DNA of 64,000 nucleotides, taken from contig NZ_BOPF01000002.1 in assembly GCF_016863615.1 (NCBI RefSeq), forward strand, positions 372,001-436,000, read 5' to 3'. Positions within the stretch are counted from its first letter, which is position 1. Each line of letters opens with the position of its first letter. Shown piece by piece: positions 38,155 to 47,500 of the stretch. This DNA is from Virgisporangium aliadipatigenens. Lineage in GTDB: Bacteria; Actinomycetota; Actinomycetes; Mycobacteriales; Micromonosporaceae. The notes under the pieces are model-generated. The model saw nothing but the letters and a program-made list of their open reading frames with translations. It did not search any database and was not told the DNA's origin. Both the position numbers and the translations under genes were made by a program.

Positions 38155-39444
38155 CTATCCGCCTACGGTGGCGCGCTGCTCGTGGTACGGCTTGGCGATG
38201 TCCGCCAGCACCTGCGCCGGCGTCTTGGTGCCGTTGATCAGGTCCTGGATCGCCACGCCCAGCACGTCGTAGTAGCCGGGCGCGGGCCAGTCCGGGTAGA
38301 ACGCCAGCCCGTCGGAGGAGGCGATCGCCTGGAACTCCTCGATGAGGTGGCGGCTCTTCTCGTCGGTGAGCGCCTTCGGGTCGGCGGCGATCGGGATGCC
38401 GCCGGAGTTGCCGAGCAGGTTCTGGATCTCCGGCCGCATGGTGATGTCGATGAAGTCGTAGGCGAGGTCCTTGTGCTTGGCCTTCGCCGGCACGACCCAC
38501 ATGTTCCCGCTGGAACCGGGGTGCAGCTTGTTGCCGGGGAAGCGGAACGTGCTCCACTGGAAGTCCTTGATGCCCCGCACGAAGTCGCCGTACATCCAGC
38601 TGCCCACGACCACCATGGGGAACTCGCCGCGCTGGAAGGCGTGGTTCATCTCCTCGGCCTTGATGCTCGCCGAGTCGCGGCGCACGTAGCCGCGGGCCAC
38701 CCAGTCGGCGAACGTGTGCGCCGCGAAGTTCAGTTCGGGGCCGGTGAAGTCGACGCTGCCCTGGTAGCGCTGGAACGCGTCGACCCAGGCGCGGTTCGCC
38801 CGGGAGAGCGCCAGCTGGTAGAAGAGCTGCTGCGCCGGATACTCGGCCCCGCCGAGCGAGAGCGGGGTGACGCCGGCCGCGGTGAAGGCGTCCATGACCC
38901 GCCGGAAGCCGTCGAAGTCGGTCGGCGCCTGCTGGCCGTGCTTCGCGAACAGGTCCTTGTTGTAGTAGACCGTCACGTACTCGGCGTAGTTCGGCACGCC
39001 GTACCAGGCGCCGCTGCCCATGATGCCCTTCTCGTCGTAGCGGGCCGTCGTCTGCAGGCTCGCCGGCAGCAGCTTGTCCCAGCCGCGGGAGTTCGCCTGC
39101 GCGGTGAGGTCGGTCAGCAGGCCCTGCTTGGCCAGGACACCCGCCGTCGAGTTGCCCTTGTTGTGTTCGAGGATCGTGGGCGGGTCCTCGGCGTTCAGGG
39201 CGATCGAGCCGTTCTGCCTGATCTGTTCGAACGTCTTCGTCTCCACGTGCACGGTCACCTTCGGATGGCTCGCCTTGAACAGCTCCACGGCGCGGTTCCA
39301 GGCGATGCCCATGGCGCTCTCGGGGCGTTCGTAATGCCACAGGGTGAACGTGCCCGCCGGCTCCTTGCCGGACTCGAAGGCGGCACAGCCGGAGATCGTG
39401 AACAGGACGGCGAGCGCCGCCGTCCACGCGGCGAAACGGCTCAT
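38155..39444 (-). CDS. Extracytoplasmic solute-binding lipoprotein (family 1, sugar type)
   Basis: 429 residues from ATG at 39444, overlapping the GGDEF-EAL stop (ATGA). A lipoprotein signal ends with the lipobox ISGC. The body follows sugar-ABC binding proteins (MalE/UgpB group): TLWHYERPES, VPNYAEYVTVYYNKDLFAKHG, FPMVVVGSWMYGDF, and LAYDFIDITMRPEIQ near the end. No ABC permease or ATPase genes adjoin. Coupling to a c-di-GMP enzyme suggests it presents a ligand to that sensor rather than feeding a transporter; this is inference. Confidence 0.88.
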   Translation of the reverse strand: MSRFAAWTAALAVLFTISGCAAFESGKEPAGTFTLWHYERPESAMGIAWNRAVELFKASHPKVTVHVETKTFEQIRQNGSIALNAEDPPTILEHNKGNSTAGVLAKQGLLTDLTAQANSRGWDKLLPASLQTTARYDEKGIMGSGAWYGVPNYAEYVTVYYNKDLFAKHGQQAPTDFDGFRRVMDAFTAAGVTPLSLGGAEYPAQQLFYQLALSRANRAWVDAFQRYQGSVDFTGPELNFAAHTFADWVARGYVRRDSASIKAEEMNHAFQRGEFPMVVVGSWMYGDFVRGIKDFQWSTFRFPGNKLHPGSSGNMWVVPAKAKHKDLAYDFIDITMRPEIQNLLGNSGGIPIAADPKALTDEKSRHLIEEFQAIASSDGLAFYPDWPAPGYYDVLGVAIQDLINGTKTPAQVLADIAKPYHEQRATVGG

Positions 39445-41957
39445 ACGTTGACGCTCCCGTTCTTGCGTGCCGACAGGTGCCCGGCGGCGACCTCGGCCGG
39501 GGCCGGGCGGCCGAGGTGGTAGCCCTGGCAGAGGGTGCAGCCGAGGCGGTTGAGTTCGGCGACCTGGTCCTGGGTCTCCACGCCCTCGGCGATGACCAGG
39601 TGGCCGAAGGTGCGCGCCAGGTCGATGATCATTGCGACGATGGCGGTGTCCTCCGGGTTGCTGCCCAGCCCGGCGACGAACGATCGGTCGATCTTGAGCA
39701 CCTCGACCGGGAACGTGCGCAGGTGCGCCAGCGACGAGTAGCCGGTGCCGAAGTCGTCGAGCGCCAGGTGCACACCCAGGTCGCGCAGCTCCCGCAGGGC
39801 GGCCGTGGCCGCGTCGAGGTCGGCGGGCAGGCTCGTCTCGGTGATCTCCAGCCAGAGGTTGCTCGGGTCGAGCCCGGTCTCGGCGAGCGTGGCGGCCACC
39901 GTCGCGATGAACGCCGCGTGCGCGAACTGCACCGACGAGATGTTCACCGATATGCGCAGGCGCTCCCCGGGCGGCAGGTCGGCCTGCCACGCCGCCGCCT
40001 GCCGGCACGCGTCGCGCAGCACCCGCGCACCGAGCTGCACGATGAGCCCGCTCTCCTCGGCGATCGGGATGAACTGGTCCGGCGGCACCGTCCCGCGGGT
40101 CGGGTGCTGCCAGCGCACCAGCGCCTCGAAGCCGAGCGTGACGGAGTGCGTCGTGTCGACGATGGGCTGGTAGAAGACGACGAGTTCGTCGGAGTCGACC
40201 GCGCGGCGCAGGTCGTGCTGGACCTGCGCGCGGTGCGCCAGTTCCGTGTCGAGATTTTCGTCGAAGACCTCGACGCGCCCGCGCCCGCGCTGCTTGGCCC
40301 GGTACATGGCGACGTCGGCGTCGCGCAGCAGCTCGTCGGCGGAGACGGCGGTGTCCCCGGTGACGAACGCGACGCCGACGCTGGCGCCGACCGCCACCTC
40401 GTGCCGGCCGCTGTCGAGGGTGATCTCGATGGAGCGGTCGACGACATCGACGACCCGTTCGCCGACGGAGATCGCGGTGGCCACGTCGCCGAGGTCCGCG
40501 CAGATGATCACGAACTCGTCCCCGGCCAGCCGGGCCACCATGTCCGCGCCCCGGGTCACCGTGCCGAGCCGCCGGCTGACGGTGCGCAGCACGACGTCGC
40601 CGGCCTCGTGGCCCAGCGTGTCGTTGACCGCCTTGAACCGGTCGAGGTCGATGAAGAGCACCGCCACGGTCTCGCCGGTGGCGCGCGCGTGGCCGATCGC
40701 CGCGTCCAGCCGTTCGATGGCGGCGGTGCGGTTGGGCAGGTCGGTCAGCGGGTCGCGGGTCGCCTGCCGGGTCAGCTGTCTGGTCGCCGCCTCGGTGGTG
40801 GCGATGGTGTCGTTGAGCACGGTCGCCACGTAGCTCAACTCGTCCCGCGTGCGCACCTTCACCCGCCGGCTCAGGTCCCCGCCGGCGACGGCGCGCAGCA
40901 CGCCGACGATCGCCTGCACCGGCGAGGCGACCGAGACGTAGAAGCCGCAGAAGAGGTAGACGACCAGGATCGCCCCGAGTCCGGCCCACAGCTGGATCTC
41001 GCGGATGCGCCGCTCGGAACGTTCGATCCGGGCCTGCAGCAGCCGGTCCAGCGCCGACACGGCCACCGAGGCGAAGCTGTTGACGGCCACCCGGACCGCG
41101 TCCGCGGAGTGCGACGGGAACTCCTTCAGCGACCGCCGCTGCACCGCCAGCCCGAGCCGGTCGCCCATGGCCAACGTGACGCCCGACAGCGCGCGCGACT
41201 GCTGCCGGAAGTCCTCGATGATCTGTTCGTCCTCGGCCGTGGCGGCGATCGCGTCGGCCGCGTGCGCGATCCGTTCGCGGGTGCCGGAGACCATGCCGTA
41301 GTACTTGCCGAGTTCCATGAAGACCTGCAGCTCGTCGACCTGCGTGTCCTGCGCGGACAGTTCCATCAGATCGGCGATGCGGCCGGAGACGTCGCACAGC
41401 GACGGCAGCCAGTCCTGCAGCGCGGTCGCGATGTAGCTGGAGTCCGGGTCCGGGTCGTAGATCAGGCCCGACCGGTCGCCAAGCGTCACGATCAGGACGA
41501 GCAGCGCGTCGCACGCGGCCTTGTACGCGGCGAAGCGTTCGGCCTTGGTCCCGTCGTCGGTCTCGGTCGCGGCGACCACCAGCCGCCGCGCCGCGGCCCA
41601 GTCCTCGTGCAGGCCGAGCGTCCGCGCGGTGTCCCGGTCGATCTCGTCGACCCGCGCCATGTCCGAGGCCAGGCTCAGCGGAGGTTCGAAGCCGCGCGAG
41701 ACCGCGGACCGGCGCGCCTGCACGACGTCCCCGGTGAGCACGATGAGGGAACGCAGGTAGCGCAGCCCGTCCTGTTCGCGCACGGTCGAGGCGATCTGCG
41801 TGCCCTGCACGTCGATGTAGGCGTTGGCGGTGAAGGCCAGCGGGATCAGCAGCACCAACCCCACCAGCAGGAACTTCTGTGCGTAGCGCAGCCGGCCGAT
41901 GGCCGCGGACGCCGGGCGCACCAGGGCGGCAACCGCCGAAGCGGCACGCTTGCGCAC
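39441..41957 (-). CDS. Membrane-bound GGDEF-EAL (c-di-GMP turnover) sensor protein
   Basis: 838 residues from GTG at 41957 behind GGGAGGTGA. Two transmembrane helices (near residues 26-46 and 320-340) flank a ~270-residue extracytoplasmic helical sensor (nitrate/chemoreceptor-like). A HAMP linker follows (GVLRAVAGGDLSRRV), then a GGDEF domain with LAGDEFV at about 477 (A-G-D-E-F, commonly active) and an EAL domain with GFEALVRW at about 611, plus DDFGTGYSSL. Both synthesis and breakdown of c-di-GMP are possible. Translational coupling to a solute-binding lipoprotein implies ligand-controlled signalling. Confidence 0.92.
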   Translation of the reverse strand: MRKRAASAVAALVRPASAAIGRLRYAQKFLLVGLVLLIPLAFTANAYIDVQGTQIASTVREQDGLRYLRSLIVLTGDVVQARRSAVSRGFEPPLSLASDMARVDEIDRDTARTLGLHEDWAAARRLVVAATETDDGTKAERFAAYKAACDALLVLIVTLGDRSGLIYDPDPDSSYIATALQDWLPSLCDVSGRIADLMELSAQDTQVDELQVFMELGKYYGMVSGTRERIAHAADAIAATAEDEQIIEDFRQQSRALSGVTLAMGDRLGLAVQRRSLKEFPSHSADAVRVAVNSFASVAVSALDRLLQARIERSERRIREIQLWAGLGAILVVYLFCGFYVSVASPVQAIVGVLRAVAGGDLSRRVKVRTRDELSYVATVLNDTIATTEAATRQLTRQATRDPLTDLPNRTAAIERLDAAIGHARATGETVAVLFIDLDRFKAVNDTLGHEAGDVVLRTVSRRLGTVTRGADMVARLAGDEFVIICADLGDVATAISVGERVVDVVDRSIEITLDSGRHEVAVGASVGVAFVTGDTAVSADELLRDADVAMYRAKQRGRGRVEVFDENLDTELAHRAQVQHDLRRAVDSDELVVFYQPIVDTTHSVTLGFEALVRWQHPTRGTVPPDQFIPIAEESGLIVQLGARVLRDACRQAAAWQADLPPGERLRISVNISSVQFAHAAFIATVAATLAETGLDPSNLWLEITETSLPADLDAATAALRELRDLGVHLALDDFGTGYSSLAHLRTFPVEVLKIDRSFVAGLGSNPEDTAIVAMIIDLARTFGHLVIAEGVETQDQVAELNRLGCTLCQGYHLGRPAPAEVAAGHLSARKNGSVNV

Positions 41958-42000
41958 GCGGCGTCACCTCCCGGCGCGGCCGGTCGGCCGCTTGCGCAGA

Positions 42001-42029
42001 TACATCGGAGAGCCGTAGCGAAAGTTGAG
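42001..42029 (-). promoter_or_regulatory. Possible FliA/WhiG-type sigma promoter for the GGDEF-EAL gene
   Basis: On the minus strand CTCAA (42029-42025), then a 15-base gap, then TCCGATGT (42009-42002) resembles the sigma28/WhiG pattern TAAA-N15/16-GCCGATAA, about 45 bases before the GTG at 41957. The match is imperfect. Confidence 0.35.
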
Positions 42030-42062
42030 ATCCTTGAGGTCGGCTCCCCGATGCCGCCGCGC

Positions 42063-42533
42063 TCAGCCGGTGGTCGCGATCGCCTCCCCGCTCGTGGCGA
42101 ACGGCTTCGCGTGCGGCACCGGCACGATCACGACCGGGCAGGCGGCGAGCCGCACGCACTCCTCGGCGACGGAGCCGAGCACGGCGTGGTGCAGCCGGCC
42201 GTGGCCGTGACTGCCGAGCACCAGCAGGCGCGCACCGCGGGCCGCGTCGGCGAGCACCTCGGCCGGGACGCCCCGCACCAGCACCCGCGTGACCGGGACG
42301 GCGTCGTCGAGTTCGGCGCGGATCGCGGCGATGTCGCGGGACTGGCCCCGCTCGGCCAGCGTCCGCTGCTCGTCCGGGCCGGTGACCGGCACGGTCATGT
42401 CCTGCACCCCGGCCCAGTGCCAGGCGGTGACCGCCTCGACCGACACTCCGGTGTCGGCGGCCTCCCGGATCGCCCACCGCAGCGCGCGGCGGCCGCCGTC
42501 GGAACCGTCGACCCCGACGATGATCTTGTTCAT
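42063..42533 (-). CDS. Universal stress protein (UspA family)
   Basis: 156 residues. It begins IIVGVDGSDGGRRAL and ends with the ATP-binding motif GSHGHGRLHHAVLGSV followed by CPVVIVPVP, the G-2X-G-9X-G(S/T) signature of ATP-binding Usp proteins. Such proteins are induced in dormancy, hypoxia or energy stress. It is transcribed toward the GGDEF-EAL gene but 105 bases away, with a candidate promoter between, so it is probably a separate unit. Confidence 0.92.
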   Translation of the reverse strand: MNKIIVGVDGSDGGRRALRWAIREAADTGVSVEAVTAWHWAGVQDMTVPVTGPDEQRTLAERGQSRDIAAIRAELDDAVPVTRVLVRGVPAEVLADAARGARLLVLGSHGHGRLHHAVLGSVAEECVRLAACPVVIVPVPHAKPFATSGEAIATTG

Positions 42534-42664
42534 TGTCCTACCTCCTCCGGGTGTCGTCGGACCCAGCGTTCATCGACGGGGTGGCCGGTGGCAGGGCCGA
42601 GGGGCCCGCCGCGGGGGACCAACGGCACTGCCGAGCGGCCATCGAAGATCCGCACACTCGAACG

Positions 42665-44080
42665 GTGACAACGCCGGTGGTGGTGCAGGGTGGAATGGGC
42701 GTCGGGGTCTCCGGGTGGCGGCTGGCCCGCGCGGTGGCGCGGACCGGGCAGCTCGGGGTGGTGTCGGGTGTGGCGCTGGACGTTCTGCTCGCCCGGCGGC
42801 TGCAGAGCGGCGACCCGGGCGGGCACGTGCGGCGCGCCCTGGCGCACTTCCCCTTCGGCGACGTGGCGCGGCGGATCGTCGAGCGGTACCACGTGCCCGG
42901 CGGGCCGGCGGCGGAACGGCCGTTCCGGCCCGTGCCGCGGCCGGGTCTGCTGCCCCGCCCGGCCACCCAGGAACTGGCCGTGGCGGCCAACTTCGTCGAG
43001 GTGTTCCTCGCCAAGGAGGGGCACGACGGGCCGGTCGGCGTGAACTACCTGGAGAAGATCCAGGTGGCCACCCCGGCGGCCGTGTACGGGGCGATGCTCG
43101 CCGGCGTCGACCACGTGCTGATGGGCGCCGGCCTGCCGACCGAGATCCCGGCCCTGCTGAACGCCCTCACCGAGCACCGCCCGGCACGCGTGACGGTCGC
43201 GGTGCACGGCGCCCCGGCGGGGGAGACGTACCACGCCACCATCGACCCGGCGGCGCTGTTCGGCACGACGGCCGGTCCGCTGCGCCGGCCGCGGCTGCTG
43301 GCCATCGTCTCCTCGGCCACGCTCGCCGGGTACCTGGCGCGCGACGCGGCCACCCGTCCGGACGGCTTCGTCCTGGAGTCCCCGAACGCCGGTGGACACA
43401 GCGCCCGCCCGCGCGGCCGCCTGGTCCTGGACGCCGCCGGCGAACCCGTCTACGGCCCCCGCGACGAGGTCGACCTCGGCCGGGTCGCCGCGCTCGGGCT
43501 GCCGTTCTGGCTGGCCGGCGGGCAGACCTCCCCCGAACGCCTCGCCGCGGCGCGTGCGGCCGGTGCGGCCGGGGTGCAGGTCGGGACGGCGTTCGCGCTG
43601 TGCCGCGAATCGGGTCTCGACGCGCGGCTGCGCCGCCAACTGCTCCGCGCGGCCCACGACGGAACGCTGCGCGTGCGCAACGACGTGCGCGCCTCGCCGA
43701 CCGGGTTCCCGTTCAAGGTGGTGCCGCTGCCGGGTACCGTCGCCGAGCCGCACGTCTACGCGGCACGCCCGCGCAACTGCGACCTCGGCTACCTGCGCAC
43801 GCCGTTCCGGCGCGAGGGCGGCGGGGTCGGGTACCGCTGCCCGGCCGAACCCGTGGACGAGTACCTCCGCAAGGGCGGCGCGATCGAGGACACCGTCGGC
43901 AGCCGGTGCCTGTGCAACGGGCTGGTCGCCACCGCGGGAGCGGCGCAGCGGCGGCTCGACGGTTCGGTGGAGCCGCCGCTGGTCACGCTCGGGCAGGACG
44001 TCGGTTTCCTGCGGCGGCTGGCGCCGGACGGGGCGGAGTACGGCGCGGCCGACGTGGTGGCGTTCCTGCTGGGCGGCTGA
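42665..44080 (+). CDS. Nitronate monooxygenase (2-nitropropane dioxygenase) family
   Basis: 471 residues from the GTG at 42665; the family core starts PVVVQGGMGVGVSGW, so this start is the latest that keeps it whole, though no good Shine-Dalgarno precedes it. FMN-binding TIM-barrel features: GVNYLEKIQ, VLMGAGLPTEIP, SPNAGGHSA, FWLAGG and GAAGVQVGTAFALC. This larger subgroup has a C-terminal extension with a Cys-rich end (YRCPAEP, SRCLCNG). It oxidises nitronates or acts as a reductase on unsaturated lipids; the substrate is open. Divergent from the stress protein across 131 bases. Confidence 0.87.
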   Translation: MTTPVVVQGGMGVGVSGWRLARAVARTGQLGVVSGVALDVLLARRLQSGDPGGHVRRALAHFPFGDVARRIVERYHVPGGPAAERPFRPVPRPGLLPRPATQELAVAANFVEVFLAKEGHDGPVGVNYLEKIQVATPAAVYGAMLAGVDHVLMGAGLPTEIPALLNALTEHRPARVTVAVHGAPAGETYHATIDPAALFGTTAGPLRRPRLLAIVSSATLAGYLARDAATRPDGFVLESPNAGGHSARPRGRLVLDAAGEPVYGPRDEVDLGRVAALGLPFWLAGGQTSPERLAAARAAGAAGVQVGTAFALCRESGLDARLRRQLLRAAHDGTLRVRNDVRASPTGFPFKVVPLPGTVAEPHVYAARPRNCDLGYLRTPFRREGGGVGYRCPAEPVDEYLRKGGAIEDTVGSRCLCNGLVATAGAAQRRLDGSVEPPLVTLGQDVGFLRRLAPDGAEYGAADVVAFLLGG

Positions 44081-44215
44081 TGCCGTCTCGTGTGCCACAG
44101 CCGGATTCCCCTGTCGGATCCGCGACGTACGCACGACTCACCCGCATGTTCGAGGTTGGACGGTTAGCGTCCCCATTTGTCTGGAGTCTGGCGCCGACCT
44201 CGACGAGGAGTGGAC

Positions 44216-44533
44216 ATGAGCGACGAACCATGGGTCGGGCTGACCGAGGCCGTCCGCCAACTGCGCACCGAGATCACCGCCGCGATGGCCGCCGCCGAGG
44301 ACGAGCCGCTGCGCTTCGCGCTCGGTGCCGTCGAGGTCGAACTGGCCCTGACGATGCGCCGCACGGTGCACGGCCAGGGCGGGGTGACGTTCGCTGTCGC
44401 GTCGGTGGGGGCGGCCGCCGACCGTGCCCGGGAGTCGACCCACCGGCTCACGCTGACGCTGACGCCGACGGTCGGTGACACGCACGAGACGGCGTACGTC
44501 GCCGGGCGCTACACCGCCATTCCCGAGCGGTAG
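44216..44533 (+). CDS. Trypco2-domain (trypsin-co-occurring) protein
   Basis: 105 residues from ATG at 44216 with GAGGAG six bases upstream. It matches the trypsin-co-occurring domain 2 pattern: GLTEAVRQLRTEITAAM, then LRFALGAVEVELAL and the closing LTLTLTPTVGD. The domain is defined by its genomic link to trypsin-like proteases in bacterial conflict and signalling loci and may regulate or be cleaved by them. The trypsin-NTPase gene starts six bases after its stop, so the pair is co-translated. The 135 bases upstream hold no recognised site. Confidence 0.85.
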   Translation: MSDEPWVGLTEAVRQLRTEITAAMAAAEDEPLRFALGAVEVELALTMRRTVHGQGGVTFAVASVGAAADRARESTHRLTLTLTPTVGDTHETAYVAGRYTAIPER

Positions 44534-44539
44534 GCCGTC

Positions 44540-47500
44540 ATGATCGACGAGCGTCGGGTCTGCGAGGTATGGGCGGACGACCGTTCGGTCGGCACCGGGC
44601 TACTCGTCTCCGAACGGCTCCTGCTGACCGCGTGGCACGTGGCGCGTGCCGGTGCGGCGACGGTGCGGTTCCCGGCGCTGCACGCCACGCAGCGGTGTCG
44701 GGCCGAGGTCGTGTGGAGCCGTGACGATCTGGACGTGGCGTTGTTGCGGCTGGCCGAGCCGGTACGGGCGGCCCGGTTGACGCCGGTGCGCTGGGGACGC
44801 TTCGTGACCGGCCGTTCGGGCATACCGGCGGAGACGCTGGGCTTCCCGGACGCCCACGTGGCGGGCCCCGACGGCATGCGCGACTGGGCACATGTCGCCG
44901 GCGAACTCCAGGCGTTGGACCGCCGCAAGAGCGGTCGGATCGATCTCGCCGTGCGCAGCTGGCCCGAGCGGTGGGAACGGCGGTCCCTGTGGCGTGGGGT
45001 TTCCGGCGCGCCGCTCGTCTCGGGTGGCCTGGTCTGCGGTGTGGTGGTCGAGGACCCGCACGCCTACCACAGCCGGCGGCTGACCGCCGTGCGGGTCGAG
45101 GCGTTCTTCGACGACCCCGTGTTCGCGGCCGAACTGGCGCACCCGATCCTCGAACCGGCGGAACTCGCCCCGTTGCAGCAGCACACGCCGGCCCGCACGA
45201 GCCCGGCTAATCTGTTGCGCGCCGATGCCGAGGTGATGCCGTTCCACGGGCGGGAGGATGTGCTGGAGCGGCTGTGCGGCTGGCGCGACGACGAGGACGT
45301 CCAGCGGTCGGTGCGGGTACTGACCGGCTCGGGTGGGCAGGGCAAGACCCGGTTGGCCCGGGAGTTCGCCCGGCGCACGGCCCGCGAGGGGTGGGCGGTG
45401 CTCGACCTGCGCGAGGAGGTCGTCGCGTTCGAGTCGGTGCGCGATGTCCGGGAGCGGCTCCTGATCGTCGTCGACTATCCCGAGAAACGCCGCGATCAGC
45501 TCGCGGCCCTGGTCGAGGCGTTGCCCGGCATCAGGTCGGTCCGGCTGCTGATGACCGCGCGCACCGGCGGGGATTGGTTGACCCAGCTGACGACCCACTG
45601 CCGCGAGTTCCGGGAGTTGCTGCCCGACGATGTCGACGACGCGGTCGAACGGTTGCAGCCCTTGCCGCTCGACCCCGACCTGTACGGGCGGGCTCTCGAT
45701 GCCTACCGCAGCCGCCTGCAGGCGCTGCGGCCGGAGGTCGACTGGACGGCCGCGGCGCGCAGAGCCGGCACGCCGACGCTTGACGTCTCGCGCTACGGCA
45801 ACGCGCTGACGCTGCAGATGGAGGCGCTGGGTCGTCTGCTCTCCGCGGCCGACGGCGCGCCGGTGTCCACTGTGGACAATACGTCGATGTCCACAGTGGA
45901 CCCGGCGGCGGTGGTCCTCAACCACGAGGCACGTTACTGGAGCAGGCACGCGGCGACCGTCGCCGACCTGGGAACCCGCCTGCCCGGCCCCGTCCTGCAG
46001 CGCGTCGTCACGGTCGCCACCCTGTGCACCGCACGCGAGGACCGGGCGGAGTCGCCGCTGCCGATCCTGCGCCGCCTGCCCGATCTGCGTGACCAGCCGG
46101 CCGCCACCATGACGGCCGTCGCTCAATGGCTCAACGACCTCTACGGGGAACCGGGCTGGGCGTGCGCCCCGATGCGACCGGACCCGCTGCACGAGAGCCT
46201 CGTCGCACGGGAACTGGACGCCACGCCCGGTCTGCTCGACGGGGTGCTGCCGGTCCTCACCGAGCGGCAGTCGATCGAACTGCTGGTCGTGCTCGCCAGG
46301 TCCGCGGCCGTCAGTACGACCGTCACCGGTGCCCTCACCGGACTGCTCCGCCGCTTCCCGACGCGACTCGCGCGCGCGGCCCTCGTGGCGGCCGGTCATC
46401 TCGACGACACGGCCCGGGAACGCCTGCTGGCCGTGCTCGCCGCGGCGGGGATCACCCAGTCGGCCGGCATCCGGCTGTGGCAGCAGCGGCTCTCGGACGC
46501 CGTGTCAGGGCTGGGAGATCTGCTGCGTCCGCGCGGACGGCGCCGCGACACTCCGTTGAGTCAGGCGGCCACCGGCCGGCACACGGGACCGTCGCTTTCC
46601 ATGGTGAGCGGCTCGGGTGCGGCTGCCGGTTCGGGGACGTCTCCGGTGCGCCTGATCAGCGACGCCGTCACGATGGCGGTGGCCCGCGCCGCGCGCACGC
46701 CGTTCGGCCAGTTGCTCCAGCAGCACCCGGATCTCGGACGTCGGGTGGCGGCCGGCGTGGCTGCCGTCGCCACGATCCCGGTGCTGCTCGCCCTGCCCGG
46801 TTCGGGCTCGCCGCCGGTGGACGCCGCGGCCGGACCGTCAGTGGCCGGGCAGAAGTCGAACGGTGCGCCGATGCCCGGCTCGTCGGTACCCGGCGCGACC
46901 CGGCCGGGAGAGTATCCGGCCAACCGACCGGGGCCGGGCGACCCGGTCGGTTCGGATCCGGCGGGTGCGGCACCGGGCGGAAGCGCCGCACCGGCAGGGC
47001 CGGGAGCGCCGCCGGACCCGGGAACAGGGGCCGGATCGAGCGGTCCCGCCGCTACGGAGCCGAACGACGGCAAGTTCGACGTGGAGGTCGACGCGACCGC
47101 GCTCTCGACGGCGCAGATCACGATCGGCGGCGCGACCGGACTCGTCGACTCGCGCGTCGTGCACAAGGTACGGATGGCACCGGGCAGCTACAAGCTCTCG
47201 TCCGGAAGCGCCTGGCACGACAAGAAGTTCACCGTCACCGCCGCCGGTACCGTCGACTACGACGCGGGCGTCTCGTACTTCAGCGGCCGTGGTACCCCGC
47301 GGCTGACAGTCACCGGGTTGGCGATCACCGTGGACGCCCGTTCCATGAGCGGCCCGACGTTCGGGGTGTTCAACGTGCGTTCCAACATGGCGACGGGCGC
47401 GCCGCAGGTGCTGCGCGTGCTGCCGGCGACGTATGCGCTCGGCTTCCACTCGACCTGGACGAAGGAGTCGTTCACCGTCACGGAGGCCGGTACCGTCGAC

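Noticed and set aside
42533-42664. Upstream extension of the nitronate monooxygenase to 42533
   Set aside because: The added 44 residues lack family similarity and would begin with TTG overlapping the start of the divergent stress gene; the GTG at 42665 keeps the whole conserved core.
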